The position numbers and the translations under genes were made by a program. Shown here one piece after another: positions 1 to 7,705 of a DNA stretch of 64,000 nt; the first letter of the stretch is position 1, and each line of letters starts with the position of its first letter. Source of the DNA: Nocardia sp. NBC_00403 (GTDB lineage Bacteria; Actinomycetota; Actinomycetes; Mycobacteriales; Mycobacteriaceae); NCBI RefSeq assembly GCF_036046055.1, contig NZ_CP107939.1, positions 3,410,001-3,474,000 of the forward strand. Reading direction: 5' to 3'. The notes under the pieces are model-generated. The model did no database searches and was not told where the DNA came from. It saw only the letters and a program-made list of their open reading frames with translations.

Positions 1-1086
1 ACGCGTGAGGAGCGCGGTCAGGCGGTGATGGCGTTGGTCAGCGCGCATTACGCCGACAATCCGAACGTGCCGCAGCGCCCGGTGTGGGGTCCGGCCCCGA
101 CTGGGATCTCCGCGTTGAAGGCGCGCCTGGCTGAGCGGGTTTCGCGGGCCAGGGAAGGGCTGGAGCAGCGCCGGGATATCCGTTCGGCACGGAAGGCGCC
201 GCAGTGGCCTGCCGGGCCGAGCGCAGCTGGTCTGCATCAGTACTGGTCAGCGCCGATGCCGCAGCAGGATCAGGCCGCGAACGCGCGGATCGCGCAGATG
301 CAGCGTCAGGATCTGGCCGAGGAAACCTGGTGGCAAGAACGGTGGGCCGAGGCCGGTGCCGTACAGGATCCGATGCTGGATCAGGCCGCGAAGGCGCAGT
401 TCGCTCGTCTTGAACAGCAGCTCCGGGAGCTCGCGGACTTCCGCGAGCGCGAGCGCGCCTTGATCATCGAGCGTGACGAGTTGCAGGCCAAGGTCACCGA
501 ATTCGAGGGACCGGAGGCGACCAAGCCGGTTTGGCATGATCCCGAAATCGACCGGCAGGCAGCACAACTTGACCTCACCATCGACGAACGCGCACTGCTG
601 ATCGAGGAGTCGCCGCCGTGGGAGTTCGACTCGCCGCAGCAGTGCGGGGTGTGGGTGCGTGACATCGTCATCGCTCACCGCGGCTACAAGATCAACACTC
701 TCGAACAGGATGTCGTCCACGCCTACGAGACGGTCACAGAGATTCGCGATGAACGCGACAGCGTCGCTGCGACGCTGGACTACCTTCGTGACGACCGCTC
801 CGACCGCCGAGTCGAGCTCGACGGGCTTCGCAGTGACGTCGATGAGATCTGCAAGGAGCTGGCGAGCGTGACCGGCGAGCTCAACCGGGTCACCGAGGAA
901 CGCGACGCGCTACTGCTGGAACGCGACCGCGGCTGGGAACGCACCGACATCGCCGACACCCGGTTCGCAGCCACCGAGGAGCCTCCGGACTTCGCCGACA
1001 CACCCGGCTACGCCGATGCCGTTGCCGGACCGCCGAGCGTGAACGGTTCGGCGCCGGAGATGGAGTGGGAAGGGTTCGACCGATGA
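1..1086 (+). CDS. coiled-coil protein of plasmid/ICE backbone, 5'-partial
   Basis: The frame is open from base 1, so the real start probably lies upstream of the window; an internal GTG at 25 is only the first possible start seen. The visible 350-odd residues are highly charged, rich in Glu, Arg, Asp and Gln, with long heptad-like stretches around residues 125-155 and 230-300 that suggest coiled coil. There is no signal peptide, membrane segment or catalytic motif. Its stop overlaps the ATG of the next gene (ATGA), so the two are translationally coupled. The position in front of a DUF2637 membrane protein is typical of actinobacterial conjugative plasmids and integrative elements; a role in DNA transfer is inference from that context only. 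I do not recognise the family. Confidence 0.6.
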   Translation, partial: TREERGQAVMALVSAHYADNPNVPQRPVWGPAPTGISALKARLAERVSRAREGLEQRRDIRSARKAPQWPAGPSAAGLHQYWSAPMPQQDQAANARIAQMQRQDLAEETWWQERWAEAGAVQDPMLDQAAKAQFARLEQQLRELADFRERERALIIERDELQAKVTEFEGPEATKPVWHDPEIDRQAAQLDLTIDERALLIEESPPWEFDSPQQCGVWVRDIVIAHRGYKINTLEQDVVHAYETVTEIRDERDSVAATLDYLRDDRSDRRVELDGLRSDVDEICKELASVTGELNRVTEERDALLLERDRGWERTDIADTRFAATEEPPDFADTPGYADAVAGPPSVNGSAPEMEWEGFDR

Positions 1087-1865
1087 ACGGTGCACAGACC
1101 ATGGCAGCGGTGCGCAGCGATTCCGGTGCGCACCACCCGACGCCGAGCGGTGCGCAGGCTGGTGCGCGCACTCGCGAGGAGGTGTCGGCGGTGCGGTTCT
1201 TCTGGGGCGAGTTGCTGTTGGTCGCGGCGATGTCGATCGGCGGGAACATCGTGCACGCCTGGATGAACGCACCGGAGGACAAGAAGGTGGTGGCCGCGGT
1301 CGTGGCCAGTTTCCCGCCGATCGCGTTGCTCGCAGCAACCCACGGCGTCGGCCTGCTCGTGCGCGCTCAACGCAAAGCGAAGCTGGCGTACTGGGCTGTT
1401 GTCGCACTGACAGCGGCGATCGCGGGTATCGCGTTCCGGTTGTCGTTCGACGCGTTGAAAGAACTGTCGATCCAGGTGGGAATGAGCGAACACCTGGCAT
1501 GGCTGTTCCCGCTCATCGTCGACGGCGCGATCGGGCAGGCCACCGTCGCTCTGTTGGTGCTCGCGCGCACCGACCGCACCGAGACAGAACCGACGGAGCG
1601 CACCGAGTCGGCAACGGAGTGCATGCCTGAACCGGTACGCACCGTCTCGGTTCGGGAGGTGCACACCGAAACCCGGTCGATGACTAGTGAACTGACCGCC
1701 CACAGTGGTGCGCCGGAGCTGGATGGTGCGCAGCGGATTGGGATCGAGGTGGGTGCGCACCCGCAGCGCACCGATTCGATTCAGCGCATCGACCGGTGGG
1801 CCGCAGTCGCCGAACTGGTGTGCAGCGCGGATCCGGCCGGGCGCCGCGACCCGGACACACCGTGA
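1083..1865 (+). CDS. DUF2637 (SpdB-like) membrane protein, C-terminus cut by frameshift
   Basis: Start chosen at the ATG overlapping the upstream stop (ATGA). The 260-residue protein has about four hydrophobic segments between roughly residues 35 and 160, the DUF2637 arrangement found in spread proteins of actinobacterial plasmids and ICEs. The C-terminal third is polar. Many DUF2637 proteins end in a helix-turn-helix; here that module is encoded in the next frame, immediately downstream (1862-2050). The tract ACACAC at 1855-1860 looks like a 2-bp duplication: with one AC fewer the frame would run from ...RDPDT straight into VTAILRMKHEQ. So this is either a broken full-length protein or, less likely, a genuine two-gene arrangement coupled by GTGA. 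Confidence 0.75.
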   Translation: MNGAQTMAAVRSDSGAHHPTPSGAQAGARTREEVSAVRFFWGELLLVAAMSIGGNIVHAWMNAPEDKKVVAAVVASFPPIALLAATHGVGLLVRAQRKAKLAYWAVVALTAAIAGIAFRLSFDALKELSIQVGMSEHLAWLFPLIVDGAIGQATVALLVLARTDRTETEPTERTESATECMPEPVRTVSVREVHTETRSMTSELTAHSGAPELDGAQRIGIEVGAHPQRTDSIQRIDRWAAVAELVCSADPAGRRDPDTP

Positions 1866-2050
1866 CCGCGATCCTGCGGATGAAGCACGAACAGAGCTGG
1901 TCGCACTCGCGGATCGCCGACCAACTGGAGATCAGCAAGTCGGCCGTGACTCGCACGCTCACCGCGGCGCAGCGAGTCACCGAAGAACACGGCGACGAGC
2001 GTCAGGACCCGCCGGAGGACGAGGAGGCCACCTTGACCTTGATCAGCTGA
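1862..2050 (+). CDS. small HTH protein, likely detached C-terminus of the DUF2637 protein
   Basis: A GTG at 1862 overlaps the TGA of the DUF2637 gene (GTGA). The 62 residues contain a clear helix-turn-helix, WSHSRIADQLEISKSAVTRTL, like the tail seen on full-length DUF2637 proteins. An acidic stretch (DERQDPPEDEEA) follows. No independent ribosome binding site is obvious, so translation would rely on coupling. Best read as the displaced C-terminal domain of the preceding gene. Confidence 0.6.
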   Translation: MTAILRMKHEQSWSHSRIADQLEISKSAVTRTLTAAQRVTEEHGDERQDPPEDEEATLTLIS

Positions 2051-2113
2051 ACGGGATTCGCCGATAACCGATCTGGGTGGTTCGGGAGTGTGCGGGGTGG
2101 CGCTTCTCCCGCG

Positions 2114-2155
2114 TCAAGGGCGCCGACGGCGTCACTGCGTGATGAACACCCTGGA
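2114..2155. repeat. REP-like palindromic element, degenerate copy
   Basis: Bounded by TCAAGGG and CCCTGGA and followed by CCGCGAGCCTC, a flank shared with the copy at 3650-3698. It is the most diverged of three family members found within 1.6 kb and lies between the split DUF2637/HTH gene and the 146-aa gene. Confidence 0.45.
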
Positions 2156-2269
2156 CCCGCGAGCCTCCGGCCACCCCACCGGGCAGAGCCCTTCGAGGGC
2201 AGGTGCACCCGCTTGCCCCATCAATTCCCTTCACCACCAGCACAACCCACCTACTTGGAGGAACCGAAA

Positions 2270-2710
2270 ATGACCATCAGTGACCTGGACCAGATCAACG
2301 CCGACCTCATGGGCGGCAACGCCCGCAACGCCTTCGGCCGCAACGTGCAGCCCGGCGACGAGCTCACCGGTGAAATCATCGCCGCGGTGCGACGCCAACG
2401 TCGCAACAGCGAGGGACAGCCGTTGTTCTGGGTGAACCGCAAGCCGACGCCGGCAGTCGACGGTCAGCCGGTCATCGACTCGATCCTGATCGTGGACACC
2501 GGCATTCGCGCCGACGAGGAGGACGAGGGGATGCGGTCGCTGTACATGGACCGTGACGTGCAGCGCGCGCTGTTCGCGGCGATCCGCCAGAGCGGTGCCG
2601 AAGGCATCAAGATCGGGGCCCGTATCGAGGGATTCGTGTACGTCGGCCCTGCGGAGGTCGGTGTCGGCCGCGTATACAGCGGCGGCACCTACCTTCCGCC
2701 GACCGTGTAG
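2270..2710 (+). CDS. conserved hypothetical plasmid/ICE protein, 146 aa
   Basis: ATG at 2270 with a strong GGAGG at about 2257-2261. The soluble acidic protein has no signal peptide or membrane segment. Residues around 25-50 (GDELTGEIIAAVRRQR) and 85-140 look like beta-rich folds; the end (GFVYVGPAEVGVGRVYSGG) is glycine rich. I do not recognise a named domain. Its place after DUF2637 and before a palindrome-rich non-coding region makes a replication, partition or transfer accessory role plausible, but this is contextual inference only. Confidence 0.65.
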   Translation: MTISDLDQINADLMGGNARNAFGRNVQPGDELTGEIIAAVRRQRRNSEGQPLFWVNRKPTPAVDGQPVIDSILIVDTGIRADEEDEGMRSLYMDRDVQRALFAAIRQSGAEGIKIGARIEGFVYVGPAEVGVGRVYSGGTYLPPTV

Positions 2711-3083
2711 TTCGCTCGGCGACCAGCGCCTCGGCCCTCGTTGGGTCGGGGCGCTTTCGTGTGCTTGGGGGTTGCCGGGTTGGCGATCGTTGGTTCTGTG
2801 GTGTGCACGGTATTCGCTGTGCCGGTTGGCGAATCACCTGTAGATAACCGGTTCTTTGCCCGCTTCCTCCCGCAGTGCGGCCGGCCGTCATCCGCGGCTG
2901 GGTCAAGGGTGAGGTGGCCGAAGGCCATCGGCGCAGCCGACGCGTAGCGCCTCGCCCTTGATGCAGACGTGGGGGCGGCACACAATCAGGCCGCTGAGGG
3001 AGCGGGCGTCGGCATCTCGGCCCTCGATTCGGCGATCTTCATCGTGTCGTGAGGCTGACTGGTCGGACCGGTTTGTGTTCATG
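2711..3083. other. non-coding stretch after the 146-aa gene
   Basis: No convincing gene on either strand. It contains one REP-like palindrome (2903-2961). The remainder shows no promoter, RNA or repeat that I can support. Confidence 0.5.
2903..2961. repeat. REP-like palindromic element
   Basis: Begins TCAAGGG and ends CCCTTGA. Its reverse complement closely matches the element at 3650-3698, sharing the core CGTCGGCT..CGCCGATGGCCT..CGGCCAC. The two copies are therefore inverted relative to each other. Confidence 0.65.
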
Positions 3084-3174
3084 ACTTGTTGAACAAGTGG
3101 TCAACAATCGATCGACAATCACTCGACACTCGGTCAACAAGTGATGAACAGTTCGACTGTTCATCACTTGTTGA
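3084..3174. repeat. iteron-like region with TTGTTGA/TCAACAA boxes
   Basis: Contains a palindrome ACTTGTTGAACAAGT (3084-3098), a further GGTCAACAA box near 3099-3107, and a perfect inverted repeat with 19-nt arms (TCAACAAGTGATGAACAGT at 3134-3152, mirrored at 3156-3174) around a 3-nt spacer. Dense heptamer boxes in inverted pairs resemble binding sites of a replication initiator, partition or relaxase-accessory protein. No protein is assigned to it here. Confidence 0.6.
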
Positions 3175-3177
3175 GGT

Positions 3178-3340
3178 CTTCTTCTCAGATCCACACTCTG
3201 ACCTGGGTTTTCGGGGTGGTCCCTCCCACCCACCACCTTGGAGATCAAACACACACTGCGTGCGCATTTGATCTCCAAGGTGGTGGGTGGGAGGGACAGT
3301 TGGGTGGGTAGGTAAGTCAGAGTGTGGATCTGAGAAGAAG
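3178..3340. repeat. giant two-stage inverted repeat (25 bp and 31 bp perfect arms)
   Basis: The outer arms at 3178-3202 and 3316-3340 are perfect 25-bp complements (starting CTTCTTCTCAGATCC). The inner arms at 3219-3249 and 3267-3297 are perfect 31-bp complements (starting GTCCCTCCCACCCACC). A 17-nt loop separates the inner arms, and unmatched 16-18 nt segments lie between the two stages. It abuts the iteron-like region and is followed by a purine-only A-rich tract (about 3333-3362). Far too long for a simple terminator; an oriT, replication origin or other extruded recognition structure is more likely. Confidence 0.8.
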
Positions 3341-3649
3341 AGAAAAGAAAAAAGAAAAAGAACAGTTGGCATGGTGGTTGCGTCGCGTGCGGATCTTGCG
3401 TTGGGTTGGTGGTATCGACGCCGTCGGCGTCGCTTCCAGTGGCTGAGTCATGGTGTTGGCTGGCGGTTTACTGATCCGTGAGTTCGGTTCTCGGATAGGT
3501 TCGTTCGGCGGCTGGCGTCGTAGACGTGGTGCGCGGGCGACAGGGCGCCCGCGTGCGCGAGCTGGCGCTCACGGAAGAGCTTGCGCGGCCTTCGGCCGCG
3601 TGGCCCTGGTGTGGGTCGGCCTGCATTGTGTTCCCGCGCCACTCACGCT
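3341..3649. other. non-coding stretch, nothing assigned
   Basis: Starts with the A-rich purine tract, then GC-rich sequence without a convincing gene. Short inverted GC blocks near 3536-3600 are too irregular to call. Confidence 0.4.
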
Positions 3650-3698
3650 TCAAGGGCGCTGCGCGTCGGCTTCGCCGATGGCCTGCGGCCACCCTTGA
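3650..3698. repeat. REP-like palindromic element
   Basis: TCAAGGG...CCCTTGA element of 49 bp containing CGTCGGCTTCGCCGATGG. It is homologous to the reverse complement of 2903-2961 and shares its right flank (CCGCGAGCCTC) with 2114-2155. Confidence 0.65.
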
Positions 3699-3734
3699 CC
3701 CGCGAGCCTCTGCGCGGAAAAGGCAGGCCTTATC

Positions 3735-3753
3735 GGGCAGGCGGTGCCTGCCC
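3735..3753. terminator. GC-rich hairpin
   Basis: Perfect stem GGGCAGGC / GCCTGCCC with loop GGT. No T-tract follows, so it may be a structural element rather than a true intrinsic terminator. The remaining sequence up to 4056 shows no gene. Confidence 0.35.
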
Positions 3754-4056
3754 GCCTTCGTGTGCAGAACCGACCCACACCAGGGGCCAAAAGCGGGAGT
3801 GTCTCGCGACTCGAACCCAGATCACGGCGCAGCTGATCCTGAGCTACTTTGCTGTTCAGTCGCTGTTCCAGCCGTCAGTGATCACGGACAAGTCGTGTAG
3901 TCCGCTGTGGCTGACCAAGATATCTGTCCCTTGATCACGCTATTTGTCACCATTGAGCGTGAGCGGCGGCCTATTGGCGGTATGGGATGGGCTGCTGTAG
4001 CGTCGCGACACAGCTAACGCCGTCCTTAGAAGGCGATCTAGGCTTTCATCCCCTCG

Positions 4057-4884
4057 ATGGGCGCTAAGGTGACCAACGTGTCAGCTACCAATGCAATTCT
4101 CCTGGAACGTCCGGCGTTGGCAGCGTTCACAGAAGCTCTCCCAGACGCCGCTAAGATCGCTGATTTCGCTGCAGTGAGTGCAGGCGCCGTACTCGAAATT
4201 CCTTCCCAGCGGCCGGTGCTCACACCGAGCTTCGAGCCGCGTGCAGAGGCCGCGCTGAACACCACGCTGCGTGAGGTAGCTGCTGGTCTCCCAGGAGCCC
4301 GTGGCGGTGTAGTCGCGATCGGAGAGTTCCGCGGTCCGTGGGGAGTCCCTGACTTGGTTGCGCTTGCGCCTTCTCGTGTTGGGCAGCGCCTAAGCTGTGC
4401 CGTTCCACCGTTGTTGTCGCAGCACGACTGCCGCCTTGTTGCGGCGGCAGGCCGCTGGATGGAGCCAGCAGCCTTGGCAGCTGCCGCGAAAGTCTCACAG
4501 AATGCTGCCGAACGGTACATCCGGAGGCTTACTAGTATCGGTGCGTTGGAGATCCGACGAGGTCGGCTCAAGCGCGCCGCGGGCATGGTCCCCCTCGGCC
4601 GACAATGGGCGATCGAGGCAAAGGTTGATGACTGGCGGGCTGGCTTGTCTCAAGTTCACCGATACCGGCTGTGGGCTGATGGCGCCGTTCTTGTCCTCGG
4701 CCGCGCGCGAGTGCCGACCGAGACGATTGCCGAACAGGCACGGCTGTACCGGGTCGGCCTCGTAGTTGACGGCCGTTGGGTTACACGCCCGAAGGCTGTT
4801 CTGCCGGACGACGCAACCCGCCTCCACGCGTCCGAGCACATTCTGGCTGCTCTGATCGGCGCACCGCCGACTTCACGTTCGTAA
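4057..4884 (+). CDS. winged-helix protein with possible PD-(D/E)XK nuclease signature
   Basis: A 275-aa soluble protein. Residues about 125-180 look like a winged helix (AAALAAAAKVSQNAAERYIR, then a beta-hairpin). Around it, WGVPDLVAL (Asp99) and WAIEAKVDDWRAGL (Glu187, Lys189), followed by Q199 and Y203, match the PD...ExK...QxxxY pattern of restriction-endonuclease-fold proteins. The wHTH would be an insertion between the two halves of the active site, which is unusual, so the nuclease reading is inference. It ends 4 bp from the stop of the convergent 391-aa gene. A GTG at 4069 is an alternative start. Flanked by plasmid-like DNA and IS remnants, it may be part of a defence locus with the kinase pair opposite. 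Confidence 0.6.
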   Translation: MGAKVTNVSATNAILLERPALAAFTEALPDAAKIADFAAVSAGAVLEIPSQRPVLTPSFEPRAEAALNTTLREVAAGLPGARGGVVAIGEFRGPWGVPDLVALAPSRVGQRLSCAVPPLLSQHDCRLVAAAGRWMEPAALAAAAKVSQNAAERYIRRLTSIGALEIRRGRLKRAAGMVPLGRQWAIEAKVDDWRAGLSQVHRYRLWADGAVLVLGRARVPTETIAEQARLYRVGLVVDGRWVTRPKAVLPDDATRLHASEHILAALIGAPPTSRS

Positions 4885-4888
4885 AGTT

Positions 4889-6064
4889 TCACCGCTCAGC
4901 GCGGACATACGCCTCAAAGCCACTACGCATTCCCTCCAACCACATGGCCTTCTCTCGGCGGCCAACGTCCTTCGACCTGAGGGCGATCGCATGGTTCCAA
5001 GACAAGTCCGCACCGACGAACATGCGGTGCACCTCCGCAAACCGGTCGGTATGCAATGGTCCTGATTTCAGAACCGAGGCCACTTGTTTGCGGAGGGCGC
5101 TGAGGTGCTGCTCGCGATGTTCGCGCATGTCGGCCGGGATTGGTTCGCCCCATCGCATTGTTTCAGCGAATTTCGGTGCGAGGTCGTGAAGGCCGCGGGC
5201 GGTCGTTTCGGTAAAGCGCGCCAGTAGAGCTGGGTGAGGGCTGTAGTTAACGTTCTTGCCGCCGGGTTCGGTCCCCCTGAAGCTGTCCGGATTACACACC
5301 CGCTGTCCCTGGTCCCATCCTGTGCCGACGGTGTCGGCGCCCGCTGCCGCAGCGATGATTCCAAGATAATCCGTGTAGCCGGCGACGACTCGACTACGCA
5401 GCGCGAGCGAGTGGATCGAACGGAGCCAGCCAGCGATTGCGTCAGCATCAGTCAAATCGGCTGGATAGCCTGACCGGTCGCGTAGTGGGATCACGTAGTA
5501 GGCCTTGGGGCGCAGGCGCGCGACCTTCCCCATAAACGCGTCGAGGGCGGGCCCAGCGCGCCAGAAGCTATTCACCCCGCAGATGGTGAGAATGCATCCT
5601 CGCTGTTGTCGGATGGATTCTGCGGCAAGTTCGAGCGCCGTTGCAGCAGTCTGGCCGGTCGGACTGTCGACGGCCACTGTAGGCGCTAGGAACGGAACAT
5701 CGAGATCAGACTGAATGGCGAATACTCCGCGGACGTGGTCAGCGATCGCGTCAGCATCGCGGAGATCGCCGCGAGTGTGGTGCGGCCAGAGCGGCCACTG
5801 GTCGTAGACCTCCCATTGATCAGTGCTAGGTAAGGTCGCTGCCCATGTTGCGGAGTCAAAGAGGATCTCGGGTCCGATCTCCTCAAATATTGAGCCGCCG
5901 CGCAGGTCCGCTATAACATTCTGAGCCGACGGATGCCGAGGGACCGATACTGGTGGCGTACAGAATGGGTTGAGGATCGCACCACCTGCCAAGCCCGCAG
6001 TCACCGTCTCCTTCAGCCAACCCAAATGTCCTGGGCGGCGGCCATCGTGCAAAAGGATCGTCAC
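4889..6064 (-). CDS. unknown 391-aa protein coupled to a Ser/Thr kinase
   Basis: Starts with a GTG that overlaps the stop of the upstream kinase gene (GTGA), so the two are translationally coupled. No signal peptide or membrane segment. Alternating hydrophobic beta strands and helices (ILFDSATW, CILTICGVNSFWR, AYYVIPLRDR, RVVAGYTDYLGIIAAAAGAD, VGTGWDQGQR) suggest an alpha/beta barrel. A distant resemblance to the TGT/DpdA barrel crossed my mind because of the DpdA-like relic nearby, but I see no diagnostic motif. The kinase neighbour suggests it is a kinase target or effector. Function unassigned. Confidence 0.65.
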   Translation of the reverse strand: MTILLHDGRRPGHLGWLKETVTAGLAGGAILNPFCTPPVSVPRHPSAQNVIADLRGGSIFEEIGPEILFDSATWAATLPSTDQWEVYDQWPLWPHHTRGDLRDADAIADHVRGVFAIQSDLDVPFLAPTVAVDSPTGQTAATALELAAESIRQQRGCILTICGVNSFWRAGPALDAFMGKVARLRPKAYYVIPLRDRSGYPADLTDADAIAGWLRSIHSLALRSRVVAGYTDYLGIIAAAAGADTVGTGWDQGQRVCNPDSFRGTEPGGKNVNYSPHPALLARFTETTARGLHDLAPKFAETMRWGEPIPADMREHREQHLSALRKQVASVLKSGPLHTDRFAEVHRMFVGADLSWNHAIALRSKDVGRREKAMWLEGMRSGFEAYVRAER

Positions 6065-6918
6065 CGGGCCGTCCCGGTAGTGATCTCGTTGAGGGCTTCG
6101 AGCAATTCAGCCGCATCCAGGTACCGTCTGGCTGGTTGCCTGTTCAGGCAACAATCGATGATCGTGGCAAACCCGTCATCGAGGTCCGGCCGTAGTGTCT
6201 TGACCGGCGCGGGCTGCTGTTGCACTAGCCGTCTGAAGTACTCGTCCTCAGCGCCGCTGGGGTCGATCGGATACATCCCAGTCAGCACAACGAACCCGAG
6301 GATCCCGACGCCGTAAATATCCGAGAAAGTGTCAGGGGTCCCGCCAGGAACCTGCTCCGGGCTGCGGAACCCAGCCGTCCCTGGTTGGTACAGACCGGTG
6401 AGCGACATCTCGGCGAGGTGGCGGGCCAGGCCGGGATCGAGGAGCGTCCACGTGCCGTCGTTCCGGCGACGGACGTTCCCTGGGCTCAGATCACGATGAA
6501 CGACCTCGTCGTCATGAAGGTGGGTCAACGCTCGCGCGAGACCAAGGATGAGATCGAGCGCCTCTTCCTGGGGCCACGGGTTGCCAGTAATCAGATCGAG
6601 GAGGTCCTGGCCGTCGAGCATCTCTTCCAGCCAGCCGACGGCAGATGGCTGGGCGGGGTCGCCCACTGTTGCCAGTCCGCTACGGAGAGCGACAATGCGC
6701 CGCCCGGCAGCATTCGACACCTTGGCCAGCAGCGCGACCTCACGCTTGGCTCGCTCTAGTACGACTGCCTGGTTGGGCGGTAGGACTTCGACCGCCTTCA
6801 AGACGACGTTCTCTGTGCCCCGTTTGGCTGCGAAGACTCGCTTCTGTCCACCCGGTCGAAGTGGCCGGAGATCTGTTACCCCCAGCGTCTTGGCCACATC
6901 TTCGTAGAACTCAGTCAC
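6061..6918 (-). CDS. soluble Ser/Thr protein kinase
   Basis: GTG start at 6918 preceded by GGAGG; 285 aa. Hanks-type kinase hallmarks are present: Lys41 in VVLKAV, Glu60, HRDLSPGN (His141, Asp143, Asn148), DPG at 161-163 in place of DFG, and GTAGFRSPEQ as the APE-like segment. The kinase domain fills the protein; there is no transmembrane or sensor domain, unlike the housekeeping Pkn receptors. The unusual DPG and small size fit accessory kinases found beside defence or toxin genes. It is the first gene of a two-gene operon with the 391-aa protein. Its promoter region borders the IS481 remnant. Confidence 0.85.
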   Translation of the reverse strand: MTEFYEDVAKTLGVTDLRPLRPGGQKRVFAAKRGTENVVLKAVEVLPPNQAVVLERAKREVALLAKVSNAAGRRIVALRSGLATVGDPAQPSAVGWLEEMLDGQDLLDLITGNPWPQEEALDLILGLARALTHLHDDEVVHRDLSPGNVRRRNDGTWTLLDPGLARHLAEMSLTGLYQPGTAGFRSPEQVPGGTPDTFSDIYGVGILGFVVLTGMYPIDPSGAEDEYFRRLVQQQPAPVKTLRPDLDDGFATIIDCCLNRQPARRYLDAAELLEALNEITTGTAR

Positions 6919-7009
6919 CCCACTGCCTCCCGTGTCGCTGTGCGGAGATTGCCAGCGACCTATAGGTATACGCCACTTGCCGACTGATTCGGAGCAGAAG
7001 TATGCATTA

Positions 7010-7538
7010 AAATGAGAGGTCCAGGTTGTGGCGACCGGGAACCCGTTAGATGTAGTCGTCGGACCCTGTTCGGAATCGTATTCGCGGATGTAGGCCCATT
7101 CGCGGGCCAGGGTGCCGTTGAATCGTTCGACTTTCCCGTTCGTGCGGGGCGTATAGGGCCGGGTGCGTTTGTGCACGGTCGCAGTCGATTCCAGAACGTG
7201 CCCACCGGCCGGACCGGTAGCACGAACCGTTGTCGGTGAGAACGCGCCGCAGGTCGGTAATGCCGTGCTCGGCGAAGAATCCGGCCGCGCAGCCACCAGT
7301 CCGCGGCGGTGACAGCCTTCTCGTCGTCGAGGGCCTCGGTGTAGGCCAGCCGTGAGTGATCGTCGAGCGCGGTGTGCAGGTAGGTGTAGCCGCCGCGCCC
7401 GGTACCGGGGCCGACGTGTTTGGCGGCCAAGGCTTTCGGGCTGCCGCGCCCGTGTCCGCACCAGCCGCCGCCGGTCGGGATGCGGCCGAGCTTCTTGACG
7501 TCGACATGGATCAGGCTGCCGGGCTCGGTATCGACGCG
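7010..7538 (-). pseudogene. IS481-family transposase remnant
   Basis: Fragments in at least three frames match the catalytic half of the intact IS481 transposase at 37249-38238: HVDVKKLGRIPTGGGW, YLHTALDDHSRLAYTE, VLTDNGSCYRS, RTNGKVERFNGTLAREW. The N-terminal DNA-binding third is missing and several frameshifts are present. It separates the kinase operon from the DpdA-like relic and probably removed part of the original locus. Just past its upper end, around 7570-7630, a Cys-rich stretch (CGSCRGQC) reads toward it on the same strand without a visible start and may be the stump of another small gene. Confidence 0.85.
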
Positions 7539-7705
7539 TTCACAGAGTCGTCGGCGGCCTCGGGGGTCAGGGGTGCGTTTTCGGTGAGGCATTGTCCGCG
7601 GCAGCTGCCGCAGAGCAGATCGCCGTGGCGAGGGTGTGCGGGTGGTGGTACATGCGTTCCTCCCGACTGGACCGCATCGTCGCGAACCTCTTCGAGCAGA
7701 GCAGG

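Noticed and set aside
3790..3835. tRNA-like GACTCGAACCCAGATC.
   Set aside because: Reads as a T-loop on the minus strand, but the T-stem does not pair and no acceptor or anticodon arm follows.
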